From: Pseudomonas sp. Leaf58
GTDB lineage: Bacteria; Pseudomonadota; Gammaproteobacteria; Pseudomonadales; Pseudomonadaceae
Length of the DNA: 64,000 nt
Direction: 5' to 3'
Assembly: GCF_003627215.1 (NCBI RefSeq)
Contig: NZ_CP032678.1
Coordinates: forward strand, 682,001 to 746,000
Positions 49,951 to 58,461 of the stretch are shown in pieces. The notes below the pieces were generated by a model. That model made no database searches and was not told the origin of the DNA. It saw only the letters and a list, made by a program, of their open reading frames with translations. Each line of letters starts with the position of its first letter. Positions within the stretch are counted from its first letter, which is position 1. Made by a program: the position numbers and the translations under genes.

Positions 49951-50658
49951 ATGACCACATTGCCCCAAGCAATCCATCGACCCAAAATCCGTCCCAAGCG
50001 CACACACCAGCAACTGTTCGGCATGCTGGGCGTCACCCACCACACCGTGAAGTATTGTGTTGAACATGACCAGAGTAACCACCTGGACATGCTTACCCAG
50101 GTCGACTCAAGCTTCACCCTCAAGGACAGCCACCCCTTCCGCTATGGTGCGCTTTCAGAACACCTCAATCAGGTAGCAGAACAGTTCGGCTGCTGGACAA
50201 CCGCCTGCCCACCTATCCTGGCGCAGGCGCAGTTCGACGGCAAGGTCGCTTATCTGGTGGTGCTGACCATGATCGATCGAGCGGTGATTCAATTTGACAC
50301 CAAACAACAGCTGCTCCAGCTGATAGAGCCCATTCAATGCCTGTTCAAGGCGCTGGAACCCTATGGCTGCCCTGAGCCAGGACGAGCGCTCTCATCTGAG
50401 CGCCTGGCGAAGTGGTTTGTGCAGTCGGCAGCGATTTCCTACCGTAACGATGCCCGCTGCACAGGGTCTCTCGACAAGGTGAAGTCTGAAAAACAGGCGG
50501 TGAAAAGCTGCGACCGCTTGCTCACCGAAGGTGTGTTCGACACCCTCCCCCCGATGATCCGAGAAACGCTGTATGAGCGTCTCGTGTTCAAGATGGGGCG
50601 TCAGCACGCGAATACACAGGCGCGGTCACGGGAGCATTCAGGCGCGGAGCCTGTCTAG
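49951..50658 (+). CDS. Hypothetical protein
   Basis: A 235-aa protein behind AGGAGG. Basic start (RPKIRPKRTHQQLFGMLGVT), a FGCWTTACPPILAQAQFDGK segment and a helical end. Ends HSGAEPV. Second gene of the 49307 pair. No family recognised. Confidence 0.6.
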   Translation: MTTLPQAIHRPKIRPKRTHQQLFGMLGVTHHTVKYCVEHDQSNHLDMLTQVDSSFTLKDSHPFRYGALSEHLNQVAEQFGCWTTACPPILAQAQFDGKVAYLVVLTMIDRAVIQFDTKQQLLQLIEPIQCLFKALEPYGCPEPGRALSSERLAKWFVQSAAISYRNDARCTGSLDKVKSEKQAVKSCDRLLTEGVFDTLPPMIRETLYERLVFKMGRQHANTQARSREHSGAEPV

Positions 50659-50717
50659 GGCAGTCGCCGATTCGCCCGCCAGGGCGGCTCAGCGTTGCGG
50701 CTCCTGCCCAACGCCCC

Positions 50718-51110
50718 TTACAGCCCCGGTTCGCTCAGGTCGTTCGCCCGCAGAACGGTTTTCACCGGGGGCCGAGCAATCGGGGATTGCACGACTTGCG
50801 CATGCAACCAGGCCGGCAGCTGATCAGCGATTTTTAAACAGTTGTAGACCATCAGGTCGTCAACCACTGTTTCTGAGGCAGTGAGTTCTGTGCGCTTGGC
50901 CTCATCGAAAACGTGTACGTCGAAGTCCTCCAGGACTTTGATCGGCACACACATGTGAAACGACTCGGCGGCTGTCTCATAGGCCAGTTCATCCGTGAGT
51001 TCCGGGTCTATTTTGACCTGGTAGACGCCGGGTAAAGCGGCATCAAGCACATGGATATCGGTGTCGGCAGAACGTTGGACAACGGCAACAAGCAGGGAAC
51101 AGGAGGTCAT
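50718..51110 (-). CDS. Hypothetical protein ending in PGL
   Basis: A 130-aa protein. A beta-hairpin-rich N-terminus (ADTDIHVLDAALPGVYQVKI) and an acidic middle. Ends NDLSEPGL. Convergent with 49951. Between 51111 and 51281 no gene is seen. Function unknown. Confidence 0.65.
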   Translation of the reverse strand: MTSCSLLVAVVQRSADTDIHVLDAALPGVYQVKIDPELTDELAYETAAESFHMCVPIKVLEDFDVHVFDEAKRTELTASETVVDDLMVYNCLKIADQLPAWLHAQVVQSPIARPPVKTVLRANDLSEPGL

Positions 51111-51281
51111 GGCTAATCCTTGGAAGAAATCGAATAATGGCAGAGGATCCTTTTCGTCGTTGCGGTCAAGAGCGCCGCGACTTCAAGACTCACCATCCTT
51201 TCATCATCCACGTGGCATCAGCTGCGTGGCATCAGCTGCGTGTCCACTCCCTGCTTGCGCTGTGCTGCAGCGCCGAGGCGC

Positions 51282-52265
51282 TCAAAGCCCGATATCACAC
51301 TCCAGCCTACTGGCCACCAGTGATTCACTCACAAGACCCAGCAGGCACCGGGCAGGCACCAGGGCGTAGAGCGCATCTGCACGCTGGGGCGTGGTGGCAT
51401 AATCCAGGATTTGTGCATCATCAACGGTTTCCAGGAACAGCCGACTCCACGCAGGAAACTGCCTCGCTAATGCAACGATCGCCTCCATCACCGAATGAGT
51501 GGGTTCTACAGACTTCAGCACCGAGCGCCAATCCGCCCCATCGGCAATGAGTGCCCGGATCAAGGCCTGACGATGCTGATCAAGCGAAGCATCCTCCCAG
51601 CTCGACATCAGCGCCGTGAGCAGCAGTGTCGCCTGATCCGCCTGATCAGCTCCACGCATCTGCGCGTACAGGCCTGCCAGGTGCTCCGTTGGCGCGTGTA
51701 CAAGCCAGTGGGCATAGTACTCGGGTAAAAGCGCGCCAGCAGGCTCCTGACGCGGATTAGGCAGCCCGCTGTGCCAGGCCTTCATCACCTGTTGAGCCGC
51801 CTGGCTGCTGAGCCAGATTTCCAGCGGGTGCGCGAGGGTGATCCCCGGCATACCGAATGACCAGCCGCCCGCCTCCTTTTCAAAAACCCCAAGTATCAGA
51901 CAGGGCGCCCTGAAGATCATGCGGGCGTGAATCGGTGTATCCCCTTCGATATCCAGGCCCAGATTCAACGGTTTGATGATGTCAGAGGAGACAACAAGCA
52001 AGCACTTGACGGTTTTCTCATCCAGCCTTGAAAAGTCCAACTCCAGATTGACTTCATTGGCGCATCCCCTGGAAAGTTCAAGGGGTTTACCGATCGGTTC
52101 GCCTGCGGCACCCAGTTGCACCCAATCTATTTTCAGTTCAACGATGCGCACGGCACCCTGGCCGAAATCATCAAAGAAATGGGTGTCGGTCAACCTGTCC
52201 TTGGTGATTTTTGCTGCAAGCGCAGTGCTTGCGAAAAAATGATTGCGCACCCTGTTCTCCAGCAC
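51282..52265 (-). CDS. Hypothetical protein related to the 58462 TerD-like protein, ends IGL
   Basis: A 327-aa protein. The N-terminal half is beta-rich and resembles a diverged TerD/calcium-binding stress-protein fold (VNLELDFSRLDEKTVKCLLV, then a LNLGLDIEGDTPIHARMIFR segment). The C-terminal half is helical and shares ALIADGADWRSVLKSVEPTH with ELIGRGADWVATLETGSPVE of the 58462 product, so the two are paralogues. Ends RLECDIGL. A TATATTG motif lies 48 bases upstream but faces the divergent gene. Confidence 0.62.
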   Translation of the reverse strand: MLENRVRNHFFASTALAAKITKDRLTDTHFFDDFGQGAVRIVELKIDWVQLGAAGEPIGKPLELSRGCANEVNLELDFSRLDEKTVKCLLVVSSDIIKPLNLGLDIEGDTPIHARMIFRAPCLILGVFEKEAGGWSFGMPGITLAHPLEIWLSSQAAQQVMKAWHSGLPNPRQEPAGALLPEYYAHWLVHAPTEHLAGLYAQMRGADQADQATLLLTALMSSWEDASLDQHRQALIRALIADGADWRSVLKSVEPTHSVMEAIVALARQFPAWSRLFLETVDDAQILDYATTPQRADALYALVPARCLLGLVSESLVASRLECDIGL

Positions 52266-52312
52266 GAACGGCAGTCTGACAAGCCCTGGATGATAGCAAA
52301 TATCGTTTTATC

Positions 52313-52323
52313 TGTATATTGAC
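52313..52323 (+). promoter_or_regulatory. TGTATATTGAC motif upstream of the 52372 gene
   Basis: Plus-strand copy of the recurring motif, 49 bases before the ATG at 52372. Confidence 0.45.
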
Positions 52324-52371
52324 TTGAGCCCTGAAATTGCTACTCTGGCTCATCGAAATCGGGGGTTCTTC

Positions 52372-52761
52372 ATGTCCACTATCAGTCCGTGTGTCAGCTG
52401 TGGGGCGTGCTGCGCTCATTTCAGGGTCTCGTTTCACTGGATCGAATGCCAGGGCTCGGGCGGGCGCGTCCCAGAGGATCTTGTGGAGCTGGTCACCCCG
52501 TCGCGGGTGGCCATGAAAGGCACATGCGGTTCCAATCCGCGTTGCGTGTCATTGCAGGGTGCTGTTGGCGCCAGCGTGGCCTGCGCGATCTATGAGCAGC
52601 GCTCCGACCCTTGCCGTGACTTCGATGCTTCCTGGTCAGCCGGCGAGCATAACCCCCGCTGTGATGCCGCACGGGCCGCCCATGGCCTGTTGCCGTTGAC
52701 CCCGTCTGACTATCCAACCCTCATCCCGCTGAGTGATGCCAGCCTGGCAGCGCACGACTGA
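52372..52761 (+). CDS. YkgJ-like cysteine cluster protein
   Basis: A 129-aa protein from the ATG at 52372. SPCVSCGACCAHFRVSF near the N-terminus gives C-x-x-C-x-x-CC. Further cysteines at GTCGSNPRC, VACAIYEQRSDPCRDF and RCDAARAAHG match the spaced-cysteine pattern of YkgJ/zinc- or iron-cluster proteins (DUF UPF0153 type). Such proteins bind a metal centre of unsettled function. It is followed closely by the 52801 membrane gene. Confidence 0.8.
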   Translation: MSTISPCVSCGACCAHFRVSFHWIECQGSGGRVPEDLVELVTPSRVAMKGTCGSNPRCVSLQGAVGASVACAIYEQRSDPCRDFDASWSAGEHNPRCDAARAAHGLLPLTPSDYPTLIPLSDASLAAHD

Positions 52762-52800
52762 ATACCCGCTCACCGCCTGTTAACCCCAATGGAGTATCCC

Positions 52801-53187
52801 ATGTATTTGATTATCCTCAAGCGCTACCTCAGCTGCCTTATCGGCTGGACACTTCTGGCCGCGTGCCTTTGGGTGGCGGTGATCTGGCTGGTGGATGGTT
52901 GGTTGCCCACGGTGGCTTTTGTGCTTGTCCTCGGTACCGCGCTGTTTTCCATCCCGGTGCGGGTCTACCTGGATTACCGCGAGATTCGTGAGCAAGTACT
53001 GCAACTGAACGAAGTGCGCAAGGGCCAGGGCGACCTCACGCCCTACTTGGGCATGCTCGCGGAAAAGATCGCCGAGAAAACCGGTATGCCATCGCTGCTG
53101 GTTGAGTTTGTGGTGGGTAAAACCCAAGAGCCCTTGCAAAAGTGGCTGGCCAAGCGCCAGGCTTCAGCTGCACAAGCCAGCGCTTGA
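52801..53187 (+). CDS. Small inner-membrane protein
   Basis: A 128-aa protein from the ATG at 52801 behind GGAG. Two hydrophobic helices (LIGWTLLAACLWVAVIWLV and LPTVAFVLVLGTALFSIPV) are followed by a cytoplasmic charged helix (YREIREQVLQLNEVRKGQGD). Unknown function. Confidence 0.62.
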   Translation: MYLIILKRYLSCLIGWTLLAACLWVAVIWLVDGWLPTVAFVLVLGTALFSIPVRVYLDYREIREQVLQLNEVRKGQGDLTPYLGMLAEKIAEKTGMPSLLVEFVVGKTQEPLQKWLAKRQASAAQASA

Positions 53188-53235
53188 TGACCCTGCGCTG
53201 CGCCCACTCGGTCATGGGCGCAGCGAACCAGGCGG

Positions 53236-53526
53236 CTATTTTCTGCGAGCGGTCGATTCGACAGCCTGACCCGACTGAATCAGCAGGATTGCCGCCACGC
53301 CCTCCAGGGTGAATAGCACCATCTGCACCAGCACGGCGCCAATGGCGCCAGGCACCATCACCGCCTGTTTCTGTTCCAGTGGCAACTGATGAAACTGCCC
53401 CGCCAACAGACACAAGCCCAGCTCAGCAACCATGCACAGGGTGAGCATGATCCAGCCATGCACCCGCAACCGCCCACGCGAAGCATGCAGAAGGTAGTCC
53501 GAAAATTTCTCAGTCAATTTACTCAT
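53236..53526 (-). CDS. Small membrane protein
   Basis: A 96-aa protein with two or three hydrophobic segments (WIMLTLCMVAELGLCLLAG and GAIGAVLVQMVLFTLEGVAA). A basic C-terminus (ESTARRK) suggests inside orientation. It sits between the 52801 gene (convergent) and TrpRS, 18 bases after the TrpRS stop and possibly co-transcribed with it. Confidence 0.58.
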   Translation of the reverse strand: MSKLTEKFSDYLLHASRGRLRVHGWIMLTLCMVAELGLCLLAGQFHQLPLEQKQAVMVPGAIGAVLVQMVLFTLEGVAAILLIQSGQAVESTARRK

Positions 53527-53544
53527 TAATAGGTTCTCGCATTT

Positions 53545-54921
53545 TTACAGGCCGCAGCCCTTATCAGATTCCGGAAGTGTCTGTTGCCTACCCAGTGCTT
53601 TTCCCAAGATGTTCATGACCTGCTGGGCCTGCGCCTCATCGAGGAAGGGCTCGCCCTGTGCCACAAGCTCCCCTGCGCAGTACACGACCGGGCAATTGGA
53701 TGCTTGCTGCAGCTCGATTTGCTGTCCGGCTTTGACCTTGGCGAGTGTTGCGCCCATTTCCTTGCCGGTGGCAAAGGCCGTCGAGACCAGAAGCGCCTTA
53801 CCCCTGTCACCAACCACCTTGAAGTAGAAGGCCCCATTTTCCCGGTAGCTCAAAAACTCAGGCCCATTCGCGACCTTGTGTACGGCCTCATGGACTTTGG
53901 GAACAAAAGCGCTGAATGATCTGAGTCCCACCGCGTCCCGCAGCTGCTCCAGAAACGGCCTGGCCACGCCCCTGGCCTTGTGCGCGCCATGCTGGAGAAT
54001 GTCCTCCAGATCACCAGGATTGGCCATCAAGCGCGAGTAGTGCGCACGCATCGGCTCGATCTGCCTGTTCAGCAGCTCGTACAGGCGCTTTTTAGCTTCG
54101 CCCCAGCCGAGCCCATGCACAAGATCGGCGCGATACGCTTGTGCCTCCTCAGAGGTGGAGAAGGCCTGGTAGAGGCTGCACAGGGCACTGCCCTCAGGAT
54201 CTTTGGACTCACCGGGCAATTTGGAATCCGTGACGATCTGCCCGATCGCTTCCTTCAGCATCTTCGGTGAGGTGAAGAGCGCAATGGTGTTGTCGTAACT
54301 CTTGGACATCTTGCGGCCATCAAGGCCTGGCAAAGTGGCCACGCGCTCGTCGACTACCGCTTCGGGCATGACAAACACCGGCACGCCGTTGCCGTAAGCG
54401 TTGTTGAAGCGCTGGCCAATATCCTTGGCCATCTCGACGTGCTGGATTTGATCGCGCCCCACGGGCACCTTGTGCGCGTTGAACAGCAAGATGTCGGCGG
54501 CCATCAGCACGGGATAGGAAAACAAGCCCATGGAGATGCCGGCATCCGCGTCCTGGCCTGTGGCAATGTTCTTGTCGACCGCCGATTTGTAGGCATGCGA
54601 GCGATTCAGGAATCCCTTGGCGCTGATGCAGGTAAGCAACCATGCCAATTCGGTAATTTCCGGAATATCGGATTGTCGGTAGAACGTGACACGTTCTGGA
54701 GCCAGCCCCGCAGCCAACCAGGTGGCCGCCACCTCCATGCGCGACTGCTCGATGCGAGACGGGTCATCGCACTTGATCAGGGCGTGGTAATCCGCCAGGA
54801 AGAAAAACGACTCCGCCGTAGCGCCCTGGCTGGCTTCAATGGCGGGCCTGATAGCCCCGGCGTAATTGCCAAGGTGCGGGGTACCGGTCGTGGTGATCCC
54901 CGTGAGAATTTTGGTCTTCAT
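53545..54921 (-). CDS. trpS: Tryptophanyl-tRNA synthetase with C-terminal extension ending CGL
   Basis: A 458-aa class I aminoacyl-tRNA synthetase. TGTPHLGNYAGA is the HIGH-like motif (residues 12-23), PVGRDQIQHVEMAKDIGQRF is the GxDQ tryptophan-pocket region, and DGRKMSKS is the KMSKS loop. Bacterial TrpRS is about 335 aa; here about 110 extra residues follow (from about FSAFVPKVHEAVHKVANGPE) and end SDKGCGL, the GL ending found on plasmid hypotheticals. The array at 19705 has a divergent tRNA-Trp(CCA). It charges tRNA-Trp; second copies elsewhere give resistance to TrpRS inhibitors, which is one possible role here. Confidence 0.92.
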   Translation of the reverse strand: MKTKILTGITTTGTPHLGNYAGAIRPAIEASQGATAESFFFLADYHALIKCDDPSRIEQSRMEVAATWLAAGLAPERVTFYRQSDIPEITELAWLLTCISAKGFLNRSHAYKSAVDKNIATGQDADAGISMGLFSYPVLMAADILLFNAHKVPVGRDQIQHVEMAKDIGQRFNNAYGNGVPVFVMPEAVVDERVATLPGLDGRKMSKSYDNTIALFTSPKMLKEAIGQIVTDSKLPGESKDPEGSALCSLYQAFSTSEEAQAYRADLVHGLGWGEAKKRLYELLNRQIEPMRAHYSRLMANPGDLEDILQHGAHKARGVARPFLEQLRDAVGLRSFSAFVPKVHEAVHKVANGPEFLSYRENGAFYFKVVGDRGKALLVSTAFATGKEMGATLAKVKAGQQIELQQASNCPVVYCAGELVAQGEPFLDEAQAQQVMNILGKALGRQQTLPESDKGCGL

Positions 54922-55013
54922 GGTGCGTTCTCAGTTGTTTCCTTCAGATTGCCACAAGCACCCTGGCGCAAGGCGACACTATTTTTAAGGTTCGATACCC
55001 ATGCCACGCAGGA

Positions 55014-55559
55014 TCAGAACAGCTGCAAGCTCTTCTGGGCCATGCGCTTGAGCGACGCGTCCTGGCTGTACAGCAGATCATTGACCGCCATCCATTTGGC
55101 CGACAGGCACTCATTTTTGTTGATGCTGACGTCCTGGCCCTTGGCATTCCAGAACGCAAAGCGAACGTCGATGTGCCAATGCTCAGGCTCGCCTTTCTTT
55201 TCGCTGGCGGGGATCTTGTGAATATCGAGGTCGAAGATCTTGCGATCCAGCACGACCAGTTCACCCAGGCCGACCTCTTCCAGCACCTCTCGCAAGGCTG
55301 CCTCAAGTGCGGTTTCACCGGGATCCACGTGGCCGCCTGGGGCGACGAAGAACTTGTAAATGCCGTGCTCGATCAGCAGGACATTCGACCGCCCCTTGCT
55401 CAGAATCCAGCCCGAGGCGGTGACATGCGCGAGTGACTGCCCTCGGGCAAAGAGGTCACCAGTTCCTTTGATCAAATCCCGAAGAACATGGGCATTTTCG
55501 GTCTCTGGGTTGGCCTGTAAATAATCGGCAAGCATCCGGCGCATCAGGGATTGGGGCAC
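55014..55559 (-). CDS. Nudix hydrolase
   Basis: A 181-aa protein. GTG at 55559 has AGGAG eight bases upstream; the ATG-led frame to 55808 has no such site and adds unlikely sequence. The Nudix box reads GGHVDPGETALEAALREVLE followed by EVG (G-x5-E-x7-REVxEEVG), all catalytic residues present. The family hydrolyses nucleoside diphosphates linked to other groups (housecleaning, NAD or RNA cap removal). Substrate cannot be told. It lies 92 bases before TrpRS on the same strand. Confidence 0.85.
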   Translation of the reverse strand: MPQSLMRRMLADYLQANPETENAHVLRDLIKGTGDLFARGQSLAHVTASGWILSKGRSNVLLIEHGIYKFFVAPGGHVDPGETALEAALREVLEEVGLGELVVLDRKIFDLDIHKIPASEKKGEPEHWHIDVRFAFWNAKGQDVSINKNECLSAKWMAVNDLLYSQDASLKRMAQKSLQLF

Positions 55560-55813
55560 GGCAATTTCTCCTGTACGAAAGTCCAGAAATCGTACCACGT
55601 ATAATCCATATATTGAAGGCTGACCACCGCACCACATCGCGTCAAAGAAGGGTTTCACCCGCGCCCTCGCAGCGACCTTGGCAGCCAGTCTACCCCCGGC
55701 TGCCCTTTGGTCGGCCAGGAGTACATTTGTACTCCGCCTGCATTGATTCGCCCGGATCTCCAGCCCATGCTGAAAGCAGTGCTGCAGGCTTTCGCAACTG
55801 AGGATCATGGGTC

Positions 55814-56158
55814 ATGTACGTCAACAATCTTGAGCTCAAGCTCACCAGTCAACCCGAACTGCACGAGCACGAAGGGTTTAGCCGCATTGTTTTCATTGGC
55901 GCGGCCAAAGTGATTGACAGTGAAGCATTCGACATGGTCAACCTGATCCGCTGCGCCTATCGCGCAACGCCCGAAAGCGCCAGCGCCATCTTGGCAACAC
56001 TGGCTGCCGGCAGACGCGTCACCGTTGCCGGCACCTATGAGCCGCAGGCCTTCATGAACTCGTGTGACCACTTGCACCACCTGGCCGTGGACAACCTGGC
56101 GCTGAGCCGGAAAAAACCTGTCCGGCAGCTTGAAAGCGAGGCGTCACCCGGTCTGTAG
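55814..56158 (+). CDS. Hypothetical protein ending in PGL
   Basis: A 114-aa protein. Beta-alpha pattern (HEGFSRIVFIGAAKVIDSEA, then FDMVNLIRCAYRATPE), possibly a small ligand- or nucleotide-binding fold (VTVAGTYEPQAF). Ends ASPGL. No recognised family. Confidence 0.62.
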   Translation: MYVNNLELKLTSQPELHEHEGFSRIVFIGAAKVIDSEAFDMVNLIRCAYRATPESASAILATLAAGRRVTVAGTYEPQAFMNSCDHLHHLAVDNLALSRKKPVRQLESEASPGL

Positions 56159-56309
56159 GGCTGGCTTTTGAATGCCGGAGGAATCATTGACGGCAAGGTT
56201 TTGCTGCTGGCGCACCTGTCGTCAGGCATGCCTCCTCACGATGACGGGGATGTTGGGGTTGGGGTGACAATGCCTGTCTGACGCCCTACTATGCCCCTTT
56301 TCATCAGCC

Positions 56310-57140
56310 ATGATGTCTGCCATGCAAGCCAAGAAGCCTCAGTACGAAATCTATACCTCAATGATGGACGCCGAGATCAAGCAGGTGCGGCAACTGCTTG
56401 GAACGTCCCTGGACAAGGACGCTTCGCGGGGAGCGGTACTGGAAGAGCTTTTCAGGCGGGCGCCACAATTTTCAAAGACGCTGTCGATACACATCTATGC
56501 CGAGGAATATTTCTGGCTTCGAACGGGGGCCAATATTGTTTTCCCGGCCAGCACCGCGCTACTGGATGCATTGCACACTACGCCCTTCGATAAGCGCTCG
56601 GCAGATGCATTCCGACTCCCCTTCCAGAGTTTCATGATCAGCATCCCTAGCGGATACAAGATCGACGGCCTCCGGATCCCCAGCTTTCTGGTCACCTGCA
56701 TTCCCTACCATCAAACGCAGGAACTCATTACCAGTCCATTCGCCCGGCTTGCCAATCAGCAGAAAGGCATCTTCATCAGGCTGGAAGACTCGCCGCCTGA
56801 CGACGTCTCCATCAGCATCGCCTACCGCGATCCGATCGGGCCAGCGGCCTATGCGCGCACCCACATCAGTACGCGGCATATCCCCGAGCTTTTGGGTGTC
56901 GAGATGGATGTAGAGAGCCGCGAACAAATCAAGCGCTACCCCAACTATCAGGATGTTAGCGACCTGTCAGAGCACGACATGCAGATTCAAAAGGCAATGC
57001 TGCGCCTGGTGATCGGTCTGGGTGCACACACCCTCAGCGAAAAGGTCGCCTTCAGTGCGGGCTTCCCTGGTGATCGGGAACCCAAGATGATCGGCAGGTT
57101 ACCGGCCACCTTTAATGGCCTGACGCTGTCTCTGAAGTAG
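56310..57140 (+). CDS. Hypothetical protein
   Basis: A 276-aa protein (starts at 56310, 56313 or 56322 are possible). N-terminal helices (QVRQLLGTSLDKDASRGAVL), a beta-rich middle (FMISIPSGYKIDGLRIPSFL, and SISIAYRDPIG) and a helical end. Ends NGLTLSLK. Not recognised. Confidence 0.6.
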   Translation: MMSAMQAKKPQYEIYTSMMDAEIKQVRQLLGTSLDKDASRGAVLEELFRRAPQFSKTLSIHIYAEEYFWLRTGANIVFPASTALLDALHTTPFDKRSADAFRLPFQSFMISIPSGYKIDGLRIPSFLVTCIPYHQTQELITSPFARLANQQKGIFIRLEDSPPDDVSISIAYRDPIGPAAYARTHISTRHIPELLGVEMDVESREQIKRYPNYQDVSDLSEHDMQIQKAMLRLVIGLGAHTLSEKVAFSAGFPGDREPKMIGRLPATFNGLTLSLK

Positions 57141-57145
57141 ACGGG

Positions 57146-57409
57146 CTAGGCGGGCAGTACGGCGTCTGTCGAGTGTTCGTCGATCTGTGCGCAGCGATCT
57201 TTCAGGATGTTGATCCTGCGCCGGCACAGCAGGGAGCATGCGATCAGGACGGGGAAAGGCGCCACAATCCAGGGCATGGGGGTATACAGCATGCTCTGGA
57301 TGATGTGGGTCAGCCACATTACTGCACAAACCGACAGAATGAACAGGTTCAGCTGTTGAAGCCTGATCACTTTCCTGAGCAGTTGCAATTTCAGTACTGA
57401 CTTATTCAT
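57146..57409 (-). CDS. Small membrane protein
   Basis: An 87-aa protein from the ATG at 57409 (AGGGGG upstream). Two hydrophobic helices (LFILSVCAVMWLTHIIQSML and WIVAPFPVLIACSLLCR) flanked by basic residues. Convergent with 56310. Confidence 0.58.
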   Translation of the reverse strand: MNKSVLKLQLLRKVIRLQQLNLFILSVCAVMWLTHIIQSMLYTPMPWIVAPFPVLIACSLLCRRRINILKDRCAQIDEHSTDAVLPA

Positions 57410-57541
57410 TGAGCCCCCTGTCAAGCCATGGATTGTAGCGATCAAGGCTGCCTTCGTCAAAAAAGCTACGACCTCGGTGTTTCTAAATACTGCGCCAATA
57501 CGCTTTATACTGCTGGAACACGTCTATCCAAGATCGCGACC

Positions 57542-57941
57542 ATGCATAAGCAGAAAATGCCGATCATCCTGATCGCTGGCCAATCATCGCTGACAAATGC
57601 GCCATGGCTATTCGAGGGCCTGCGTCCGATTCTCAAAAGCCAGGTTTCGCGGGCCAGCACCCCCTCTCATTCGCTGATGCGGCAAAAACCCTGATGCACC
57701 AAATAGACTGCAATCGCCTGGACACATCCATGCCAAGGCAGTAGTTGAGAAGCATGCTGCAGCGGCCATAAACTGGTGGAAGGAAATTACTGCACAGGCT
57801 GAGTCACCTCAGGAGAACTCAATGACCACGATCGCCCTAAGAGTCAGGCCCGGCAAGACGCTCAACCTGGACGACAGCAAATATCTATCGGACAAGATTA
57901 GTCAGTGGGCAAAGGGAGTACTTGACTGGATGCGGTCTTGA
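57542..57941 (+). pseudogene. Multiply frameshifted gene
   Basis: Three consecutive frames each carry sensible sequence. MPIILIAGQSSLTNAPWLFE, then GLRPIL, in the first; PGFAGQHPLSFADAAKTLMH from about 57640; then AVVEKHAAAAINWWKEITAQ and MTTIALRVRPGKTLNLDDSK to the stop at 57939. Each break is repaired by adding one base, in CTCAAAAGCC (A run) and CCAAGGCAG (G run). A GGAG site at 57810 could also allow a 39-aa product from 57822. The stop TGA overlaps the TTG start of the next gene, which a third single-base indel would fuse into this frame. Confidence 0.55.
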
Positions 57942-58450
57942 AGTTTCTGAATAAAACTTCATTGGACAGGCGGCACCTCGCCTCGGGGGTTATGCAGAAA
58001 GGACAACTCATCAAGTCAGCGGCGAGCCGCCACGATGATAACGCCGAATACCCATTTGACCAGCAAGCGGGGAAGACCGCACTTGGCCAGTTGATCCTTC
58101 TCCTTGAAAACCTGAGAACCCGTACGGCAGCTGTCTCCAGCATCTGGGAGGAAAACCCACCAAACGATCCAGACTGGATCATCAACATCAGCAAGCACCT
58201 GTCTGACCGCGCCGTCTACCTCCTGCTCATCACCAGGCCAGAGCCTGCAGCCATTCGCAGCAAGGCGATGAATATCCTGCCCAGCATCGCACAATCAGTC
58301 ACGAATGAGCGAAAAGAAGTGATCCTCTCCATGGCAAAAAAGCACAGGAAAATAACTAGGCTGTACGCCGCCACGGGTTGGCAGGAATGCAGAGCACTGG
58401 CAACGGAAACTGAAAGGTCTGAGTTGCTTGGGCTTGATCTCGGAATCTAG
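57938..58450 (+). CDS. Hypothetical protein ending LGI
   Basis: A 170-aa protein starting with TTG at 57938, overlapping the stop of the preceding frame (TTGA). It may be the C-terminal part of one ancestral gene. Helical (TALGQLILLLENLRTRTAAV, and a NISKHLSDRAVYLLLITRPE segment). The ending LLGLDLGI is a conservative variant of LGL. Confidence 0.55.
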   Translation: MKFLNKTSLDRRHLASGVMQKGQLIKSAASRHDDNAEYPFDQQAGKTALGQLILLLENLRTRTAAVSSIWEENPPNDPDWIINISKHLSDRAVYLLLITRPEPAAIRSKAMNILPSIAQSVTNERKEVILSMAKKHRKITRLYAATGWQECRALATETERSELLGLDLGI

Positions 58451-58461
58451 CAGGTTTCTTA

